NCBI GenBank assembly: GCA_018436595.1
Contig: JAHDLC010000004.1
Location: 60,954-124,953, forward strand
Source of the DNA: Synergistaceae bacterium
GTDB taxonomy: Bacteria; Synergistota; Synergistia; Synergistales; Aminobacteriaceae
Reading direction: 5' to 3'
DNA: 64,000 nucleotides
Of the stretch, positions 60,427 through 64,000 are shown piece after piece. A program made the translations under genes and the position numbers. The notes below the pieces were generated by a model. It saw only the letters and a program-made list of their open reading frames with translations, was not told the DNA's origin and did not search any database. Positions within the stretch are counted from its first letter, which is position 1. Every line of letters starts with the position of its first letter.

Positions 60427-60445
60427 TACGACCTCCTTTTCCCTA

Positions 60446-60463
60446 TGGGAAATCATTTTCCCA
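60446..60463. promoter_or_regulatory. IclR-type operator upstream of iclR
   Basis: A perfect inverted repeat, TGGGAAA (60446-60452) and TTTCCCA (60457-60463), has a 4-base centre TCAT. It resembles the E. coli IclR consensus TGGAAATNATTTCCA. It lies just downstream of the -10 and 20 bases before the iclR start, at or near the transcription start, a place suited to autorepression. Confidence 0.75.
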
Positions 60464-60464
60464 A

Positions 60465-60493
60465 AATATTTACAAGTCATACTATATCAGCAA
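60465..60493 (-). promoter_or_regulatory. Candidate promoter of the iclR-TRAP-opine operon
   Basis: Minus-strand -35 TTGCTG (60488-60493), 17-bp spacer, -10 AATATT (60465-60470), directly next to the IclR-like palindrome. Confidence 0.55.
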
Positions 60494-60564
60494 AAGCACT
60501 GTTTGTCGATATTCAAAAAAACGGTCACAAACGGTGGTATCAGGGAGCAGTCATTCTTCGGCAA

Positions 60565-60588
60565 TAAAAAAGGCGGCCATAGGCCGCC
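60565..60588 (-). terminator. Terminator of the 60668-61099 gene
   Basis: A 7-bp stem GGCGGCC/GGCCGCC with a 3-base loop is followed by a T6-7 tract on the minus strand. Confidence 0.88.
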
Positions 60589-60667
60589 GCTGAAAAGGAT
60601 CTGATCCGGGATCCAGCTCTGCATTCAGGACACATCGCGTGAAAGATCAGCACTTTTTCTCTTTAAG

Positions 60668-61099
60668 CTACTCACTCTCACCGTCGAGCTCGTGAGCATA
60701 AAAATCTTCCTCTTCCATTTCTTCCCCGTCATCCGCAGACATGGAAAGAAACCTGATAGATCGAAGGCTGTCCACGCTGACAACAGGATCAAGGGGTTCA
60801 AACACCCCCGGACTCCCCAGGTGGTCGAAGGGGAACGCGGGAGAAACCGGAAAAATGTAAGACAGGTCCCGGGCCGCAAGGAAACAGTAAGAACGTGCCA
60901 ATACCTTCTCGCCGTTCCAAAGGCAATGGAGTCCAAGACTTTTTGATTCCGAAACGGATTCCGGATCCATAGAGGGGAAAACGGATACCTCGGCCTCTTC
61001 GAAGGCAGCCTCGATAAAAAAAGCGTCAACCCCGTATTTCCTGAGAGCCTCCGGAATAAGCTCATAGTAACATTGCCGCCATACAAATCGGATGAGCAT
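60668..61099 (-). CDS. Hypothetical protein with acidic tail
   Basis: I do not recognise a family. The 143-residue product starts at ATG 61099 with GGAGG six bases upstream (MLIRFVWRQCYYELIPEALR). It has no signal peptide or clear membrane helix. The body contains VDAFFIEAAFEEAEVSVFPS and AFPFDHLGSPGVFEPLDPVV. The last about 25 residues are strongly acidic (DDGEEMEEEDFYAHELDGES). A good ribosome binding site and a downstream terminator make it a real monocistronic gene. The frame is open back to 61561, but that stretch is antisense to two tRNA genes and is rejected. The gene lies between the opine operon and the tRNA-Ser genes. Confidence 0.78.
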   Translation of the reverse strand: MLIRFVWRQCYYELIPEALRKYGVDAFFIEAAFEEAEVSVFPSMDPESVSESKSLGLHCLWNGEKVLARSYCFLAARDLSYIFPVSPAFPFDHLGSPGVFEPLDPVVSVDSLRSIRFLSMSADDGEEMEEEDFYAHELDGESE

Positions 61100-61267
61100 A
61101 AAAATCCTCCGCAAAAGAAATGTGCGGTTAAAAATAACACGAATATCGCGGAATAACAATACTATTCCCTTCTGTTTCACCTTTTCCCCTCTGTCAATTC
61201 TCTTTTCCCCCTCGCTCTCTCCTCGGATTTCCAGGAAACACAGCGGGAAAAAAGGCTGCGGGCATAC

Positions 61268-61296
61268 TTGGCAAGCCGGAAATGAACGTGTATAAT
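61268..61296 (+). promoter_or_regulatory. Promoter of tRNA-Ser(CGA)
   Basis: -35 TTGGCA (61268-61273), 17-bp spacer, -10 TATAAT (61291-61296), 12 bases before the tRNA. The 61100-61267 stretch before it shows no gene. Confidence 0.88.
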
Positions 61297-61308
61297 ACCT
61301 TTCCGTGC

Positions 61309-61398
61309 GGAGAAGTGCCCGAGTGGTCGAAGGGGATTGACTCGAAATCAATTGGGCGGCTTGCTGCCCCGTGGGTTCGAATCCCACCTTCTCCGCCA
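61309..61398 (+). tRNA. tRNA-Ser (CGA anticodon)
   Basis: A 90-nt class II tRNA with encoded CCA. The acceptor stem is GGAGAAG/CTTCTCC with discriminator G. The anticodon loop CTCGAAA gives CGA, reading UCG. A long variable arm (GGGCGGCTTGCTGCCCC region) and T-loop GTTCGAATC are present. Confidence 0.96.
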
Positions 61399-61443
61399 GC
61401 AATAAATCGGATTTCCACGTATGGCAATCTTGAAAAGCTGTGA

Positions 61444-61449
61444 TATAAT
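61444..61449 (+). promoter_or_regulatory. -10 element of the tRNA-Ser(GGA) promoter
   Basis: A consensus TATAAT lies 16 bases before the tRNA; 17 bp upstream is a weak -35, ATGGCA. Confidence 0.65.
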
Positions 61450-61465
61450 GTTCGCCGTTGCATGC

Positions 61466-61553
61466 GGAGAAGTGGCCGAGTGGTCGAAGGCGGGCGCTTG
61501 GAGAGCGTCTGAACCGCGAGGTTCCGTGGGTTCGAATCCCTCCTTCTCCGCCA
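61466..61553 (+). tRNA. tRNA-Ser (GGA anticodon)
   Basis: An 88-nt class II tRNA with encoded CCA. The acceptor stem is GGAGAAG/CTTCTCC. The anticodon loop TTGGAGA gives GGA, reading UCC and UCU. The variable arm is AACCGCGAGGTT-like. Its last 30 bases differ from those of tRNA-Ser(CGA) at a single position. The integrase gene begins about 50 bases downstream, so the 3' end of this tRNA is the probable attachment site. Confidence 0.96.
61524..61553 (+). other. Probable attachment site (att) in the tRNA-Ser(GGA) 3' end
   Basis: The tRNA 3' half, from the T-arm to CCA, is the usual crossover region for tyrosine recombinases encoded directly downstream. The other att copy would lie beyond the right edge of the window, so the core length cannot be set here. 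Confidence 0.5.
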
Positions 61554-61603
61554 TTAATCATGCCTTAATACTGGAAACAGAAGAGAAAAACGGTATACAC
61601 GCT

Positions 61604-63679
61604 GTGCGCCTAAAGCGTACAGCACCCTTGGTGTTACAAACTGGTGTTCCATTCATCGAGCGCCGCGGGAATATTTATTATTTCCGCTGGGTCATACCTC
61701 AAACGGAGCGATTCCTATGGCACAAATCGGAAATCCGGCTCTCCCTCAAAACCCCCTATCTCAAACTCGCGCGAAAAAGAGGAGAATACCTTCGCGCCGG
61801 ATTGATTTTTCTGCCCATGGATCTCACTCCTGAAGAAAGAGCTCAAAGAGCCAAATGGCTTCATGAGGAAGCCCTGCTTCTTACCGACAAGTACAACCCT
61901 TCCTGGGACGACTCCGTCGAATCGGTTGCTCTGGCCCGTGACCATTCCCTTCATCTGACTCCCGACGAAGAGACGGAAAAGGAAGCGATCAACGAGGTGT
62001 ACGGTGACACGAAGCAGAAAAATGACTTTAGGGAGCTTTTCGAGGGGAAAAGAAGAATCATCCCAGTCGCCTCCGAAAAATCACCTGAAACGGAGTTCTC
62101 CCAGCGAGAGATAGACTTAATGGTGGAGTTGCTTATCGAAAATGACTGGGCCTTTCTTGAAAAAAAGCTCCTGGCATCCGACCATCGTATGGTCGAAGGG
62201 TACAATCTCGGAATATCCATGGAGGTTGAGGACCTGAGCCTTTATCTCCTCGTCCGGAAGAAAAACTTGCGGAACATTCTCAAGGCCAGGGCTTTTACCG
62301 ACCTTTTCAACGTCCGGAAACTCATACCCCACACAAACAGGCATTTCCCGCCGATCGCCCAAAAATTCGTATCCGGCGCACTGGCGAATTGCGACCGTGC
62401 CCTGATGGAACTGAACGGAGTTCTTCCGCCAGAATCCGTACAAATTGCCTACAGATCTGAACATCCGGTAGTGCCGCCGGCAGTTTCGGTGAATAATACT
62501 ACACCCCTTCCCGCTGCAGAACCGGACTATGAAAACCCCGAAATCGCAACGGTCGTGCAGGAAATTATTGCCGAGAAGACTACATCAAAAGCCCGAAAGG
62601 AAGTTCGCTGGACGGAAAAGACCCGAGGAGAGTTTGAGTCGAAATTCAACTTCATTCTCCGCTATTTCGGCGAAGGCAGAAAGGTTTCCGAAATTACAAG
62701 GGATGACCTTTCAAACCTCATGGATATTTTCAACACCCGGCTGACTGCCAGGCAGGGACAAAAGATGGAGGATCTCGATCCCCATGAACTTCTCATGGGA
62801 AAAATACCGGAGGAAAAGATTGCCAACGCCACGGTGGAAAAATGGACCACCGCGCTGAATATGATCCTGAAGAGGGCCCACGATTACTATCCCCGGGCTT
62901 TGAAAGTCCCCTATTCCATAGTGAAGAAAGAAGTGGTGCTTCCGGACAAGGAACAGAAATTTATCCGTCTCGCCTACTCCCCTGAAGACCTGCAGGAGCT
63001 TTTTGGAAAAAACTTTTCCGCAGATTCTCTCAAGGGCGGAAAAGCCCTTGGCACAGCAGCCTACTTTCTCTTCGGGGCCTTGACGGGCGCCCGGGCCGAA
63101 GAACTCGCGCAAGTTTGCCGGGACGACATCATAACGGTCAAGGATATCTTATGCCTGCAGATCGACGGAAATGCCGAATTGGGAACCCGTGTGAAGAACA
63201 AATCTTCCAAAAGAACCATTCCGGTACCGGAACCCCTCGTTCGGATCATGCAGTTTCTGATGGCAAAAAAGAAAAAGAAGGACAATATCTGGGAATTCGC
63301 CAAGAGCCAAGGAGAAAAAGCGTCCTTCTCACGGAACGCTGCAAGATGGTGGAATAGATACGTCAAGAAAAAACTGGGGGAAGGTGCAGTCACACAATTC
63401 CAGAACGGCCAAACGGGCGTCAAGGTGTTTCACTCCTTCCGCCACACCATCGCAACCACGGGCAAGGACATTGGAATCAGCAAGGAATACGTGTCCGAAA
63501 TTCTCGGACACGAGCCGGACGAGACCACGAAAAACACCACCACTCATTACCAGACAAAGTTTTCGCCATCGAAACTGGCGCCCCACCTAAAAGCGATAAA
63601 CGACGCGCTTGGAATGAACTGGAAGGCAGTGGCTGATCAGGTCCTCGCTGAAATGGTCAAGCGGCGCAACATCTCCTGA
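61604..63679 (+). CDS. Long tyrosine recombinase (phage-type integrase)
   Basis: Site-specific recombinase of about 691 residues, much longer than the usual 350-450. The N-terminal segment GNIYYFRWVIPQTERF resembles integrases with the DUF6538 start. A long poorly conserved region (about 70-330) follows. Next comes a core-binding-like domain (about 340-440: SKARKEVRWTEKTRGEFESK) and the catalytic domain. Catalytic residues are Arg in LTGARAEELAQVC, Lys in the NKSSKRTIPVP strand pair, HSFRHTIATTGKD (His-x2-Arg), His of ILGHEPDETT and the Tyr of TTHYQTKF. The start is uncertain: GTG 61604 or GTG 61631; the frame is open back through the tRNA gene to 61421, which is rejected. It ends at a strong terminator. 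Confidence 0.88.
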   Translation: MRLKRTAPLVLQTGVPFIERRGNIYYFRWVIPQTERFLWHKSEIRLSLKTPYLKLARKRGEYLRAGLIFLPMDLTPEERAQRAKWLHEEALLLTDKYNPSWDDSVESVALARDHSLHLTPDEETEKEAINEVYGDTKQKNDFRELFEGKRRIIPVASEKSPETEFSQREIDLMVELLIENDWAFLEKKLLASDHRMVEGYNLGISMEVEDLSLYLLVRKKNLRNILKARAFTDLFNVRKLIPHTNRHFPPIAQKFVSGALANCDRALMELNGVLPPESVQIAYRSEHPVVPPAVSVNNTTPLPAAEPDYENPEIATVVQEIIAEKTTSKARKEVRWTEKTRGEFESKFNFILRYFGEGRKVSEITRDDLSNLMDIFNTRLTARQGQKMEDLDPHELLMGKIPEEKIANATVEKWTTALNMILKRAHDYYPRALKVPYSIVKKEVVLPDKEQKFIRLAYSPEDLQELFGKNFSADSLKGGKALGTAAYFLFGALTGARAEELAQVCRDDIITVKDILCLQIDGNAELGTRVKNKSSKRTIPVPEPLVRIMQFLMAKKKKKDNIWEFAKSQGEKASFSRNAARWWNRYVKKKLGEGAVTQFQNGQTGVKVFHSFRHTIATTGKDIGISKEYVSEILGHEPDETTKNTTTHYQTKFSPSKLAPHLKAINDALGMNWKAVADQVLAEMVKRRNIS

Positions 63680-63703
63680 GAAACTAAACAAAGCCGGAAA
63701 CCC

Positions 63704-63745
63704 AAACGGAGGGAAAGAGATCTCACGCTTTCCCTCCGTTTTTTT
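63704..63745 (+). terminator. Terminator of the integrase gene
   Basis: A 14-bp perfect stem, AAACGGAGGGAAAG with CTTTCCCTCCGTTT, has a 10-base loop and is followed by a T-rich stretch, 25 bases after the integrase stop. Confidence 0.92.
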
Positions 63746-63843
63746 CCCTTAGTACGAATCTGTAAAGAGAAAATATACCGTTCCTTCAGACCCATGTGTT
63801 TCGAACTCAACTTTCGCAGGACCTTGAAAACCGTAAATCGTTG

Positions 63844-64000
63844 TCATGACATGGGAAAAGCAGTTAAAACGCCCATTTTATTCCTCAGGAAGCCGGGCGT
63901 TTTCCGTACGAATTCCGCGAACATCCCCTCCAGGATAGCTTCCGTCAAGGCTATTCCGGCCCGGACGGCGGATCTCAGCATCTCCAGAAGCAGAGCGAGC
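63844..64000 (-). CDS. C-terminal fragment of an unknown minus-strand gene
   Basis: From the window edge to TGA 63844 the minus strand gives 51 codons without a stop, with a helical, protein-like composition: LALLLEMLRSAVRAGIALTE, then AILEGMFAEFVRKTPGFLR. I do not recognise it. A 9-bp inverted repeat AAAACGCCC/GGGCGTTTT (about 63858-63895) lies within it and could instead be a terminator for a different reading frame, whose stop falls in the loop. It would be the first cargo gene of the integrated element, convergent with the integrase. The stretch 63746-63843 shows nothing I can name. Confidence 0.35.
   Translation of the reverse strand, partial: LALLLEMLRSAVRAGIALTEAILEGMFAEFVRKTPGFLRNKMGVLTAFPMS

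Larger units (their letters stand above)
61554..64000 (+). mobile_element. Left end of a tRNA-Ser-integrated element (continues past window)
   Basis: A tyrosine recombinase gene directly 3' of a complete tRNA-Ser, with DNA of unknown content after it, is the standard arrangement at one end of an integrative element or prophage. Only the integrase and a partial gene are inside the window, so the type of element cannot be named. The integrase end being next to the tRNA is direct observation; mobility is inferred. Confidence 0.55.

Noticed and set aside
60668..61561. A 297-codon open frame on the minus strand that includes both tRNA-Ser genes in antisense
   Set aside because: The N-terminal two-thirds is antisense tRNA (repeats of TRNA-like codons such as GGIRTHG); the start at 61099 has a good ribosome binding site.
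61421..61603. Integrase start upstream of or inside tRNA-Ser(GGA)
   Set aside because: It would translate the tRNA gene; there is no ribosome binding site there and the recombinase-like sequence begins only after about 61604.
1..64000. CRISPR arrays, insertion sequences or toxin-antitoxin pairs
   Set aside because: No regularly spaced repeats, transposase motifs or paired small toxin/antitoxin genes were seen on reading either strand.

Overview
The window is chromosomal DNA of a GC-rich (judged by eye), anaerobic, amino-acid-using bacterium, most likely a member of the Synergistota. That placement is an inference from the gene mix: a Bacillus-type PurR and Veg beside SelA/SelB/YedF selenium genes, a DHH-CBS-CBS-nucleotidyltransferase fusion, an Fe-S type PurF, and tripartite (TTT and TRAP) transporters next to arginine/opine catabolism genes. 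No 16S rRNA is present to confirm it.

Layout. 1-14.8 kb is mostly minus-strand housekeeping: rluB-like, scpB, scpA, trpS, a NIF3-family gene, tRNA-Ile2(CAU), ferredoxin, purR, ispE, veg, selB, selA; then plus-strand yedF; then lepA, hemW, a hypothetical gene and mobA. 14.8-25.0 kb is a tightly packed plus-strand purine operon, purC-S-Q-L-F-M-N-H-D-E, with overlapping genes and a bidirectional terminator at its end. purB and purK are not in the window. 25.0-26.6 kb is argG, preceded by a canonical promoter and a leader that I read as a T-box riboswitch with a probable arginine (AGG) specifier. 26.6-41.0 kb is again housekeeping: surE, a site-2 protease, the tRNA nucleotidyltransferase fusion, coaE with an extra C-terminal domain, uvrD/pcrA, hypB, hypA, hpf, an aspartate-type aminotransferase, a hydroxyacid reductase, frr, pyrH, tsf, rpsB, a CsoR/CstR-family repressor and the SRP RNA.

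41-60.5 kb is accessory catabolism. One operon holds an SDR, a divergent HisD homologue, a ribose-type ABC transporter and a PheC-like periplasmic protein. Next comes a TctCBA tripartite transporter, transcribed away from an ornithine aminotransferase-like gene and an Fe-S aldo/keto reductase. The last is a single minus-strand operon: IclR regulator, TRAP transporter (DctP, DctQ, DctM), octopine/nopaline-type dehydrogenase and RocB-like M20 peptidase. It has an IclR-like palindrome just upstream of iclR. The simplest reading is an uptake and breakdown pathway for an opine or N-substituted arginine/ornithine compound, with arginine or ornithine released and passed to a RocD-like transaminase.

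60.5-64 kb holds a small hypothetical gene, two tRNA-Ser genes (CGA and GGA) each with its own promoter, and a long tyrosine recombinase immediately 3' of tRNA-Ser(GGA). This marks the left edge of an integrative element that runs out of the window.
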